A stretch of DNA of 64,000 nucleotides, taken from the NCBI RefSeq assembly GCF_026210795.1, contig NC_089440.1:62001-126000 (forward strand). The letters are read 5' to 3'. The translations under genes and the position numbers were made by a program. The DNA comes from Rhizophagus irregularis (lineage: Eukaryota > Glomeromycota > Glomeromycetes > Glomerales > Glomeraceae). The notes beneath the pieces are model-generated. The model searched no databases. It was not told the DNA's origin and worked only from the letters and a program-made list of their open reading frames with translations. The stretch's first letter is position 1; each line of letters starts with the position of its first letter. Of the stretch, positions 1-10,500 are shown piece after piece.

Positions 1-2
1 CT

Positions 3-1293
3 GATGAAGTTGCTGCTACAGATGCAAGAGTAAGAATTTTACAAGACTATTTGCAGCCGAATTGTGTTAATGTATATATACAGCTTTTATTATTTTATTA
101 TTTCCTCTTATTGTTTAGGCTGAAATGAAGAACCTCTTGAAAGGTCAAATACCCGAAGAATATCGGTTGGATTATGGTAAGACTTTCAGTGAACAGACAG
201 CAAAGATATACGAAAAATTGATACCTGAATTAAAGAAGTTGATGAGTGGACATTATAATCCGTCGGTAACCCAATTGTCAGACTGGTTACGATCGATGCA
301 CAAGCATAAAAGAGATAGACAACAGAAACGACAATCAGGCCAATTAGACAAAGTAGATCGAAGAATGCACGTAAATGCGCGATTGTCCGAAGTGAGGAGT
401 ATTTTATTTTAATACACTTCTTTTTTTTTTAGTCATTTGAAATTAATCTTTATATATTCGACAGAAAAAAAATAGACGAGTAAAGGCCGCAATAAAATTA
501 TACGAAAGAAATGATGCCAACATACAGGAATTCGATAAAGATGAATTATTACTAATGCTTCTACAGAATGATTGTCATTCGATTAAGCAATCGGATTCCG
601 AAGACGAATCAAGACAGAAATTGCCTAATAATAAGCGGTTCCTGCATGTATACGATCGGGAATGGCGTTCGAACAAGGTATTAAAGTGATTATTGCTATT
701 AACCTATTTTAATATTTATTCGATATATAAAGTTTATCTTTGTTTTAAATAGTTAAAACACCTATTACGAAACGTATTGGACCCTGAAGCAGAATATATT
801 CAACACGCAAAAAAGCAAAGAGAGAGAATTTATGATGATGACATGTATTTTACGTCTAGTGAACCTCTCAAAAATGCGCCCGAATGGGCGCTCGATAAAG
901 CGAAAATGTACGAAACTGATGAAACCAACGAAACAAACGACGTTAGCGAATATGACGTGACTGATGATGTGATTGATGATTTGATTCAATCTTACGAAGA
1001 TTGTGAGCCAATGGAGCTGAATTTAACGGAGCCATATTCGGATTTCTTGTTAAATTCAGCGGAAATGAATTCGATTAGACCCAAAGATTTGGATGAGATT
1101 GGTGAAAGTTCGACGACAGTAAGTTGAATTGTTTTTAATATTTTTACATCGCAAATATCGCTAATTAATTTTGTTTATATCATATTAGCAATAAAAAGCC
1201 GAAAGGAGTCGAAAAGGCAAAGAAAAAGCCACAAAAGAAGCAAAAGAAGACGAGGAAATTTATGAAATCTTTGAAGCTGACGAATATTATTAG
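3..1293 (+). pseudogene. Accessory protein family A (partner of Tnp2-type transposase), 5' end outside window
   Basis: Exons read as 3-29, 119-391, 465-677, 753-1118 and 1189-1293, all joined in phase 0 at GT-AG introns. The product is charged and helical. Its landmarks recur in two other copies in this window: LIPELKKLM in exon 2, KKNRRVKAA opening exon 3, EWRSNK closing exon 3, LKHLLRNVLDP opening exon 4 and an APEW motif, followed by an acidic tail. The last exon hits TAA at 1192-1194, but the same frame then stays coding-like (Lys/Glu-rich) to a TAG at 1291-1293, so the TAA may be a mutated Gln codon. The gene sits just inside a Tnp2-type terminus (1815), as its homologue does in L2, so its transposase should lie to the left of the window. 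The biochemical function is unknown; a role as subterminal DNA-binding partner is inferred. Confidence 0.7.
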
Positions 1294-1535
1294 TATATTT
1301 TATATTTCTTTTTTTTGGTTGGTTTATTGGGTTTATTTTTTATTATATGGTATTATTAGTATATTTTATATTTCTTTTTTTGGCTTAATATGGTTGGTTT
1401 ATTGGGGTTTATATATTATTATGTACATGGGTTGATTTATATAATTATATTACTATACGTCAATATATATAAAATATAAAATAAACGGGTTTTATTTGCT
1501 TATACTATGCTTTATTATTCGTCCTTGAAAACTCT

Positions 1536-1815
1536 ATTTATCAATAATATTCGGGTTACATATAGTAGTCGAATATGGTTTTTTTTTTTAGGGTCGAACA
1601 AATATGTAATAACGTCCTAATATAGGTCTAATTTTAGCCGAATATCCTTTCTGAATTTGAGTCTAATTTTAGCCAAATATCCTTTCTGAATTTGAGACGA
1701 TTGGCACCCTAAATGCGCCCGAAAATTCGACCTTAATTTGACACAGGTTAGATCGTCATTCGACCTATATTCGACCTGGTCAAATTTAGGTTGAATTGTC
1801 CTATTTCGACCAGTG
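1536..1815. mobile_element. Right terminal arm of a Tnp2/CACTA-type element
   Basis: The arm ends in CGACCAGTG at 1815, so read inward it starts CACTGGTCGAAATAGG. This matches the termini of L1 (CACTAGTCGAAATAAGG) and L2 (CACTGGTCAAAA). The preceding 280 bp repeats TTCGACC/GGTCGAA-type words and a duplicated stretch around CCTTTCTGAATTTGAG, which is the element's private subterminal motif set. Accessory gene A lies directly inside. The left end is outside the window. Stretch 1294-1535 is AT-rich with a short duplicated block and no supported gene. Confidence 0.65.
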
Positions 1816-2039
1816 GAATTTTTTCACAGAATTTTGTTCTTGAATTTCTTGCAGAACTTAGTTCTTGAAATTCTTCGCAGATTTAATTTTGAAGATTTTT
1901 GCAGAATTCTATTTTCTTGAAATTCTGTGCAGTTTTTGATGAATTTTTTTTTTCAAAGACTGCCGACAGGGTCGCAGATCTGTGCAAAAATGTCACCTGC
2001 AGATCTGCGCAGATCTGCACCCCAAAAAATTTCCCGATG
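1816..2039. mobile_element. Right terminal arm of another Plavaka-type element
   Basis: The arm ends in AAAAAATTTCCCGATG at 2039, directly preceded by CAGATCTGCGCAGATCTGC. The same words close L0 at 45912 in the same orientation. Upstream are repeated TTCTTGAAATTCT and TGCAGA words. Because a Tnp2-type terminus ends exactly where this arm begins (1815/1816), a Tnp2 element probably inserted into this Plavaka-type element. Confidence 0.55.
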
Positions 2040-2353
2040 TAATAAAGGAAATGAAAAAAAAGATTAAGGACAAAATAATGATGAAAGGAGTGATCAAGGA
2101 TGAAAGAGAAGCGAAAGATACAGATAAAAAATGAAAGAGAAAACAAAAAAAACGAAAGGGAATAAGAACGAAATGAAAGAATGAAATACAAAAAGCGAAG
2201 TCCAAAAGCAAATAAAAGAAAAGCCCAACCAAAAAAAGAAAAGAAGAAAAGATGGTTAATTAAAGAAGACAAATTTTTCAAGATTCAAGCGTCTTAAACT
2301 TACCATTTACTAGGAGTCTGATGCTGAAATCTAAAGCCGTTAAAAGCTGAAAA
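2040..2353. other. Purine-rich spacer, no gene seen
   Basis: About 240 bp of almost pure A/G on the plus strand (GAAA, AAAG, GAAG words) followed by a mixed 70 bp. The open frames here are low-complexity artefacts. It separates two Plavaka-type termini. Confidence 0.5.
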
Positions 2354-2379
2354 CATCGGGAAATTTTTTAAGATGCAGA

Positions 2380-2680
2380 ACTGCGGAGATCTGTAAAATT
2401 AGCAGATCTCCGCATTTTTTTTGTGAATTTATGCGGAAGTCTGCGATTTTGCAGATTTCTGCTTTTTATTTTTTACAAAATTATGCAATAATCTGCAATT
2501 TTGCAAGTTTCCGATTTTTTATGTATGCATTTCTGCGGTAATCTGCGATTTTGCAGATTTCCACTTTTATTTTTTACAAAATTATGCAATAATCTGCAAT
2601 TTTGCAAGTTTCCAATTTTTTATGTATATATTTCTGCGGTAATCTGCGATTTTGCAGATTTCCGCTTTTATAACCACTAT
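2380..2680. repeat. L0 left subterminal repeats with hairpins
   Basis: Roughly 120 bp dimeric units containing AATCTGCGATTTTGCAGATT, a hairpin-forming dyad, alternating with a degenerate CTGCAATTTTGCAAG version. The opposite arm (45760-45912) carries TCTGCGCAGA dyads. These are candidate binding sites for the L0 accessory or transposase proteins. Stretch 2690-2937 holds nothing I can support. Confidence 0.6.
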
Positions 2681-2937
2681 ATTACTAACTGAAGAAAACT
2701 CTGTACTAATACTAACTGACGGAAATCATGAGATAAATTGCTATTTTTACAGTTTGTTTAATTGCTTTAATTTACTAGCAACCCGTAAGATATCATACTA
2801 TTAAAGACTCCCTCTTTTTGTCGATCTGAAAGGCTTTTCATAAAACTAGCGAAAAAAGCTAAAGTGGCATTTTAGATATACTGTATGGATGACGAAACAT
2901 CATTTTTCTTTATTTAATACAATTTTATTTTAAAGAT

Positions 2938-3168
2938 TTAGAACATATATTTATTTAACAGAAAGCAATTTTCTTTGTTAAACTTTGGAATTATATGAAC
3001 CTCCTGATTGATAGATTCAACTGGAATAATGTTATATTCTTCAATATAGTATAATTGGGAGTAACCATAGACTATAGGCTCTATTGGATGAATGTCAAAC
3101 CAACGAACAAGAGCAAGTTCGTATGGCTCTTTATATGATCCTTGAAAGAATTTTAAAAATAGCAATAC
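2938..3168 (-). CDS. Last exon of the L0 Plavaka-type transposase (separated by L1)
   Basis: A 77-codon exon opening after a TTTCAAG acceptor and ending at TAA. It encodes ELALVRWFD, followed later by VHIIPKF and a C-terminal LLNKYMF. It aligns with the terminal exon of the L3 transposase (20715-20933: LALIQWYDF, VHIVPRF, VNKYIF). The upstream exon lies 36.5 kb away at 40147-39764. The donor GTAAGT is found at 3238-3233, just outside L1, and joins to codon AAA, which is the target duplication itself. This is therefore a stranded 3' fragment of one gene. Confidence 0.8.
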   Translation of the reverse strand, partial: VLLFLKFFQGSYKEPYELALVRWFDIHPIEPIVYGYSQLYYIEEYNIIPVESINQEVHIIPKFNKENCFLLNKYMF

Positions 3169-3548
3169 CTTGAAAAGAAATAATTTGTAAAGAACTACGA
3201 AGTAAAATCGTACTTACAAATTTTTAAAGTTCACTTACTTTCACTAGTCGAAATAAGGCAAATCGGCTAAAAATCGGATATCCAATTTTAGGTCAAATTA
3301 CGGCTGAAATATGTCTGATTTTTACAAAAAAAATATATTCCGATTGTTATCCGATTGACTGCCAATCAGATGTACTTCAGAACTTAAATCGGACATAAAT
3401 TAGAACTAAATCATACTAAATTCGGAAAATTATTATATATAGAAAATTCGATTTAAATTTATTAACGTTATATATTAATTATCAGAAATATTTACGAATA
3501 ATACATGAAAAAAAAAATTTTAAAATAAATGTAATCGATAGTCCCGCT

Positions 3549-4033
3549 TCATTCGGCTAAATCATCACCGGCTGCACTTTTTTGACTATCGATTAACACC
3601 TCTTCCGTTTCTTCACCATAGTCTTCATCTTCGTCGAAACCACTTCTACTATCGATTTCCGTATCATATATAAAATCCTCTTGCTCGACATATGACCATT
3701 GTGGAGCATCTTCAGGGTGCATTCGGTCGAAGTGTTGAACTTCATCATCATACTGGCGAGGTCGTTATAATTTTGCCGTTTGAATATCTGCTGAATGTGA
3801 GTCGATGACGTTTCGAAGTAAATTTTTTAGCTAAAAAAGACAATATAAATAAAATAAATACAAAATAAAGAAAGGAACGAGTGATATATCGAAGTATAAA
3901 TATCGAAGTATAAATATCGAAGTATAAATATCGAAGTATAATAAATATCGAAGTATAAACCTCTTGTGATCGCCAAGAATAATCATAGACGCATACAATC
4001 ATCTTATCTGGATTCTCTTCATCTGACTCACTG
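3549..4033 (-). pseudogene. 3' part of the L1 accessory A gene (separated by L2)
   Basis: Exon pieces 4033-3961 (ending in the family's W-R-S motif, YSWRSQE) and 3830-3549 (opening LKNLLRNVID, then an APQW motif and an acidic tail ending LAE). They match exons 3 and 4 of the copies at 465-1118 and 30305-30998. The exon following the WRS motif carries an in-frame TAA where a Gln is likely. The donor after 3961 reads GTTTAT, which is non-canonical. The 5' part is on the other side of L2 at 33927-35443. Confidence 0.8.
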
Positions 4034-4560
4034 CACTGGTCAAAATTAATGCTATCGGGTACATATTGGGTACCTGATATGTGTACAATATATGTGATAT
4101 ATATGTATGATATTTAACAATACTACACATATCGGGTACCCGATAAGTGTAGTAGAAATGTAGAAAATCGGTGACATATATTGCAAACATCATATATACA
4201 TCTTACATATATCGGGTAGTTAAATATTGGTCACATATTATAGACTTATTGGGTACCCAATATATTATGATATATATCATATATATATTATACAGATATC
4301 ATACAGATATCAGACAGATAGATATAGAATCACTGGTCAAAATTGTGATAAACTTGGGTACATATCAGATACCTGATATGTGTATAATAAATGTGATATA
4401 TGTGTATGATATTTAACAATACTACACATATCAGGTACCTGATATATGTAGTAGAAATATAGAAAATCGGTGACATATATTATAAACATCATATACATAT
4501 CGGGTAGTCAATTGTCAGGTACCCGGTATATTATAGTAAAATATCGGATAGATATTATAC
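4034..4560. repeat. L2 left terminus, tandemly duplicated, with TATCGGGTACC motifs
   Basis: CACTGGTCAAAATT begins at 4034 and again at 4331. The following ~230 bp are closely similar between the two copies (shared CTGATATGTGTA, GATATTTAACAATACTACAC, AAAATCGGTGACATATAT). The arm is rich in the near-palindrome ATCGGGTACCCGAT and variants, which reappear at 33510-33926 and 31262-31440. Confidence 0.75.
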
Positions 4561-6764
4561 ACTTGTACAATATTTATTTTATGCAATAATATAAATACTA
4601 ATAAATCCATAATTTAAATTCAATTATAATATTAATTTATTTAATAGTACTAAAAGTTTTATTATTTTTAATTAATAATAAAAAATTATAAAAAAATAAA
4701 ATTACAAAAAAGTATATAAAAATTATTCTAACCATATAAACAATTAGAATTATGTATATCTGTTATCTACAAATAATGTGTTCGGTTATTTGCTGCTTAT
4801 TTTTATCTTTTTAATATTTAAAAGAAATAGAAATAGTAAAGTATATTAGTAATAATAAAGATATTAGTATAAATATTGTTAAACGAATTTGTAAAAGAAA
4901 AGGAATGATATTAGAAATGTTAATAAAAAAAAGAAACATAAAAAATGGTTAGTAATAGAAAATGTTAGTATATTTAGTAGTAAAATATATTAGTAAAAAC
5001 AAACATTAGTAGGTTAAAAAAAAAGAAAAGAAGTATTAAAAATATTAATAATTTAAATAAAAATTAGTAAAAAATATACCTTTATATTTATTTCACCTTT
5101 TTTTGAAATTTGCTATTAAATATATTAATTTATTTTTTTAATAAAATAAAAAAATAAATATTTAAATTACCTTGATATGCGTTATTCCCATATTCTTCTA
5201 AAAATACATGATTAGATTTTCTTTTTCTTGAAATTACTATATATAAACCAAATTAAACTTTGATTAAATTTTTCTAAAAGAATGTTTAGATTACCTTGAC
5301 ATCTTTTGATTTAGATTTTTTTTTTCTTGAATTCGCAGATATAGAATTACCATCTTTATGTATAGTATCAAAAAATGTCCGCTCTTGATGTGGAAGATAC
5401 TTAGGAACCACCTCGTCTCCCAATTAATGAGACCCTAAGTCAGAGGAGGCTAGCCTATCAGGTACAAGTACCCTACAACTTTATCCCTAAGTAGTCAAAA
5501 ATCTTGGGTGGTTCCAGACCACAGCGTACTACATGATTAGTCTTTGGACATGTTGGGATTTGATAAGTGAAAGAAAAAATAACTCCAGCGCCATCATTTT
5601 GTAAAGAATAATAAAATAATATTTTTAAGTTAGTTCTTTCTTTAAATTTTTGAAAAAATTTTGTTTCTTAAAATCATAATATTGTAAAAAAATGCTGGTT
5701 GCTACAACTGACGGACAACGACAAATTGTCAGGCTACCCCCGGACAAAGTAATTGGAAGGCAGAAAATGTCATAAAATATCCAGCCCTATTTCATAACAT
5801 TTTCCTCCAGGCTAAAGCAAATATTACAAAAGAAATTGTAAATATATTTAACAAGCAATAGATACATGGCCGTTGAAAAATATATTTACACTTCATATTG
5901 TAATACCACAGTCTAACAAAGAAAGACAAGAAATTGCAAATATATTTAACAAGCAATAGATACATGGCCATTGAAAAATATATTCACACTTATACCACAA
6001 AGAAAGACTCAAACCACAACATATTGTAAAGAAAAATATGAAAAATACGTGTATATCCTATTTTCATACCTTGCTTAATAGTGCTACTATTATTTAAAAG
6101 CAGCTTTTCTCTTTTTTGTATGTGGGTAGATTTGTACATTTTTTCTTTTCTTTTATTCTCTTCTTTCGTATGTGAGTGGTAGGTACATTTCGTGAATAGA
6201 TATGTCTTACTATGTTGAATATATAAACTAAAGTGGTAAAGTATTGTTAATATTGTAAAAGATAATTAAAGTATACTTGAATAAAAGAGAAAAGAAGTGA
6301 TAAACAAAAATACTGTAAAGAAAAGTATAGTATTTTTAATAAGAAAGAAAAGTGTATTTTTGAAAATAAACAAAAAAAATCACGCATTAGTAAACACAAA
6401 TTTTATCTATTTTTAGATATCATATGCATATAATCAAAATGATCTTAATTGGTTTATATTATTACATTATGCATAAAGATCAATGTGATTTTATTGGTTA
6501 ATTTTAACCTTACAATAAAACTAAAAAATATTTAACTGATCATTACACATACAGTACACATATTTTTATTTATCAATTTATTTGAAACATGTTAATAATA
6601 TCTAAATAAAAAATATAGAGTTAATATTTTTGTTATAGCAATAATTGTAATTATATATTTTTGCTATTCATCGATTGTAAAACAAAGCAATTATATTTAA
6701 GAGGTATTTTTCTTTAAAAAAAATGTAATATTTTAAGTCATATTCCTTAATTATATTGCAATTA
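4561..6764. other. AT-rich interior of L2, no gene seen
   Basis: Contains a tandem duplication of about 110 bp (around 5831-6010, marked by AACAAGCAATAGATACATGG in both copies) and one GC-richer island described separately. No supported reading frame. Confidence 0.5.
5377..5545 (+). other. GC-richer island with Pol III-like boxes (possible SINE or tRNA relic)
   Basis: Within flat AT-rich DNA this stretch has TAGCCTATCAGG (fits an A box, TRGYNNANNNG) about 50 bp before GGTTCCAGACC (near a B box). The latter lies in a small stem GTGG-TTCCAGA-CCAC resembling a T arm. I cannot fold a complete cloverleaf. It could be a tRNA-derived SINE, a decayed tRNA, or chance. Confidence 0.25.
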
Positions 6765-7157
6765 TACTTATATTAATATATCAGTATATGAATATCAGTA
6801 TATTAAATATCGCTATGTCAACTAAAGACAATACGAATTTCATGTGTAGTTAATTTTATAAGTTTGTTATCAATCATTTGTCTAATTGTTCGATACTATT
6901 CTAAAATGGCATAAATTAAGATCGAATTAAGTTTCAGTATAATGATATATTTGACCAGTTATATCAGATGAAAGAATTCATATGTGCTGCATGTGATGGG
7001 ATGTACATGTTGACTAACTAGACTAACTAATTTTAGTTTCAGGTTTAAACTATTAAGAAATGTTTCAACTATGTTTCACGCTTTTTATCGTTTGTATAAT
7101 TTATTGTAAAATACATATTCAATCCAGAATTAATCTATAAATTAAATTTTCTATTTA
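6765..7157. repeat. Direct repeat X: copy of the tnp2 3' end and flank
   Basis: About 390 bp matching 15628-16071 in the same orientation (shared ATCAGTATATTAAATATCG, CAATCATTTGTCTAATTGTT, GGGATGTACATGTTGACTAA, AAATTAAATTTTCTATTTAA). The 15.6 kb copy runs into the real tnp2 C-terminus. This copy retains only the last codons (LNRKFNL-stop on the minus strand) and then diverges. The two copies bracket an 8.5 kb cargo block. Confidence 0.75.
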
Positions 7158-7860
7158 ACAATTAAAATAATGCAAAAGTAATAATAAAAAAAGCAATGAA
7201 GTGAAATTTCAATTCTTTATCTAAAATATGAATAAATTTAATTATTTGCCAATCAACCCTTCTATAATTCTTTAATATTCTTTAATAAGTACAGCTAAAT
7301 TAAATGAATCATAATTTTAATAATAAAAATTTAAAATAAAAAAAAAATAAATAAATAAAAATTAAATTAAAAAAGTTTATAAAATAATAAAATATAATGA
7401 TTAAGTCGCATGGGAGGAAATAATCGTCCCCAAGAACATAAAATGATTACTCCTATTACTTTAGACTTAATCAAAAATTCTTTTTAGACTGTTCTTTTAT
7501 TTTGTGACTAAGTAAATTACTTTATCAAATTTCAATTCAGGAGTCAAAGTACCTACCATGAATAACTTGAAAAATAATTCAGAAATTTACCCTATCAAAC
7601 ATAAACAGCAAAACAATCTTCAAAGAAAATTTCGTATTTCTAATTTTATTTATGATTTCTATTCCAAAAGATCTTCATGTCTTAAACCTCTTCGTCCTTT
7701 TATCAAATCTAAAATAATTTACAAATTAGATATTTATTTATTTAAAAAAAAAAACAAACAATAAAAATATATATTTACCATCTTTGTATCTTCTTTTATC
7801 TGTTGAATTTTCTGATGATTCCTCCTCAATTTGAAATTGTTGTGCTTTTTTAAGTAAAAT
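7158..7860. other. AT-rich stretch with a possible downstream extension of the dioxygenase
   Basis: Mostly A/T. On the minus strand, 7860-7777 continues the dioxygenase frame past its TGA with a coding-like stretch (KKAQQFQIEEESSENSTDKR) before a GTAAAT donor-like site. A plus-strand frame at 7558-7764 is Lys/Asn-rich and not convincing. Confidence 0.35.
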
Positions 7861-9647
7861 TCATTTTGGATTATGACCTTGAGAATTATAAAGATCTTGT
7901 ATTTTAATGATTGTATCATTATCATTATTTTTATGAAAATCCTCAAATTTTTTAGATAAAAAATTCGCATGCACAAAATAAACTATACTGAATCTTATCC
8001 CTCTAATAATCGGAAGGTTGCCATGTAATAGCAAATAAGAAGGAAATGCAACAATTTGTCCTGGTTTTAATTTTACCAGGATTTGAAGTTGAGGAAAACA
8101 TAATTCGCCTCCCTCAAAATCTCCCAAAGCTACCAAAAAACAAAGTCCATTTGGATCATCATTACTATCCCAATGGTAATTACTGATTACGTTAAAATTA
8201 ATAGCTATTGTGGGAAAAATTCCAAAAGTTCTCGGTACAAATGGTCCCATTGTTAACTTGCTTAGTTTTGTATAATAATGTTCATAATATTTGTTAACAA
8301 ATCTGTTTACACTATTTGATATTGGTTGTAGTGCAAAAAGTAGATCGTTAACACAATTCTGATGATCAATATTATGAGAGCTGGCAGTATCAGAAGTAGT
8401 ATATGGAAGATTACCATAACTAATGAAAGCTCTAAATCGTTCAGCAAGATTTTTCCAAAAACTTCTACTTCGATGGATTGGATTGTCCAACATATGAAAA
8501 TAATAACTATTTATGGCTTTGGTTGCTTCAATGACAGCATTAAAATCATCAAGTCCATCCAGATGAACCAAAGTTTTACCACAACCATCAACAATACATT
8601 CAGAATTTGTTACATAACGAAAGTTCTTAATATTATTATCTTGTGCTGATACAATCATTTTTTTTTTATTTATAGTTGATTTTTTTTTCTCAATTTCTAA
8701 AATTTCTTTGGATATTTCCAAAACTTTAGAATTTCGAATTTCAGCAGCATGTGAAAGTCTCTTCCATTGTGATTTAAGATGTTGATGTACATCACTTTTA
8801 CTAATTGGCTTTTTTAATTCCAACCATTGACCAAATTTAATCCACATATTATTATTATTGTTCATTAATTGATCATTAGTTGATTCAGTAATACTTTTAG
8901 CAAGATTATAAAATTCTAAGGGAATTTCAGGAATTTCATTATTATTTTTAGATTGTCTTAATTCCCTTATTAAGCATTCAATTAATAAATCCATTACTGA
9001 AATATCTTTCATAATTGAAATTGTTGTTACATTAGAAGATATTCGGCAAAAAGCGCAAAGCGGAACACTTGACCATTCATTTTTCATATATCGAACTATA
9101 TCTGAGGTACTTAAATCTCTGGAACCTCCTTGAGTTCGATGCTTAAATTATACAATATAGATTATTTTATTTATATTTTATATTTTATGACATATCAAAG
9201 ATAATATATACCTGTAAAGGATTAAATACTATGTTTGTTTTTACTTCAACAGGCGAGGAGGAACTAACAGATGAGGAACTAACATCATCTTGAGTTTGTT
9301 GCTTAATTATAAATTAAAAAAAAAAAAATTGTCTCATTAAATTACTTATTTATATAAGTATTAGATCTAGTAGTATATAAATGGATCATCATCCTGATTC
9401 ATTTATATATTAAACTAGATCAGTAAATCATCCAGTTTATAAATGATAATATCATATACCTTTATAAGATCAAAAGCTATTGTTTGAGAAGAAGAATTCG
9501 TATCTTGAACTTGCTGTTTAATTATAAAATTCTGATATTAGATTATAGTGGAATTGTTTATATTTTTAGAAGTAAAATGAAAAGTACCATAGATGTCTTT
9601 TGTAATCGTTTCTTTGCATTGTATTTGGTATGTCTTGAACGTTTCAT
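7861..9647 (-). CDS. 2OG-Fe(II) dioxygenase, TET/JBP-like (fung. 2OG-FeII_Oxy_6 type)
   Basis: Four exons in phase 0: 9647-9588, 9513-9460, 9301-9212 and 9141-7861, giving 494 residues. The C-terminal double-stranded beta-helix has the full active site: HWD (His391, Asp393, Fe ligands), His441 in LLLHGN and Arg451 in GIRFSIVYF (2OG-binding position). A LGDFEGGELCFPQL core is typical of the fungal family related to TET/JBP nucleic-acid base oxygenases. The N-terminus is Lys/Arg-rich (MKRSRHTKYNAKKRL), then Ser/Gln-rich. The predicted reaction is Fe(II)- and 2-oxoglutarate-dependent oxidation, possibly of modified DNA bases; the substrate is not shown by sequence. The gene is intact amid decayed transposase genes and lies inside L2 between direct repeats X and X'. 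Alternative: a protein or small-molecule hydroxylase of the same fold. Confidence 0.82.
9514..9587 (-). other. Intron 1 of the dioxygenase; upstream spacer 9648-9968 unremarkable
   Basis: The donor GTACTT follows the codon for Met20 and the acceptor TTAAACAG precedes CAA. All four exon joins are phase 0, which supports the start at 9647 over the internal Met at 9087. Upstream, 9648-9968 is Lys-rich AT sequence with no gene. Confidence 0.6.
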
Positions 9648-9968
9648 CTTTTTCTTAAAAGAAGCTAAGTAAGTCTAAAGTAAAGGATAAACCCAAGGAA
9701 CAAAATCAAGATAACAAACCCAAAAAATAAAATCAAAAGACAAACTAAAGAATAAAATCAAGGTAAAATAAAATAAAGTTAATAAGGAACAGAACAAAGA
9801 AGTTAAAATAAATGAAAATAATAAATTTACATGTTTTAAAATCAACTGGAAGACTGAAATATCATAAAAAAAAGAAACATTAAAAGAATAAAATGCAAGA
9901 AATAGAAGGATTTGGAGCGAAAAAAACTTACTGTGTGAACGTTCTTAATAAAAATAAATAAATATCGC

Positions 9969-10345
9969 CACTGGTCTAATAATGAGGTACTAGTCATACT
10001 CAATATGTCACTGATTTGCAATATTGATATCTAGGCTTGGCGCAGATCGGTTACATAAGAACACAGTATGAGATTATTCTAACCATATATCCTAATTTAC
10101 ATATTTATAAGTATACTTCTCATTTTCAAATGCCGTAATATTACAGCACAATGTCGAATTGCAACGTAATTCATTTATACTGACATAATTAGTCACAGGA
10201 AAAATGTTCATCAAATGTACATCGGCCACTTGATGTACATCATAAAGAAATGCTGACCTGCAATGTACTACCGATGTCACAATATTTGATGTTCATCGCC
10301 AATTCAAAATGTTCATTACCCATACATTACGATGTACATTATTTT
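9969..10345. mobile_element. Solo Tnp2-type left terminus with GATGTACAT cluster
   Basis: CACTGGTCTAATAATGAGG at 9969 resembles L2's end. From 10202 to 10345 the word GATGTACAT/ATGTTCAT occurs about seven times in both orientations, like a subterminal binding-site array. No matching right terminus was found to the right, so this looks like a truncated element or a captured end. Confidence 0.4.
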
Positions 10346-10500
10346 AAAGATAATAAACATCATATCAATATTTTACTATTATTTATATATGTTAATATAA
10401 CGATGCTGAATAACAAATTATTTTATTAAATTACACTATATTAAACAATCTATATACATTAAATTACACTATAACAATCTATATACTAAAGTCTATTAAA

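Noticed and set aside
1883-2281. Phe/Leu-rich minus-strand frame of 132 codons
   Set aside because: Crosses a transposon terminus and a purine-rich spacer; hydrophobicity comes from poly-purine on the other strand.
5377-5545. 5S rRNA or snRNA gene
   Set aside because: I could not match conserved 5S or U-RNA segments; only weak Pol III-box resemblance remains.
7558-7764. 68-codon plus-strand frame
   Set aside because: Lys/Asn/Ile-rich composition expected from AT-rich DNA; no motif, no neighbour support.
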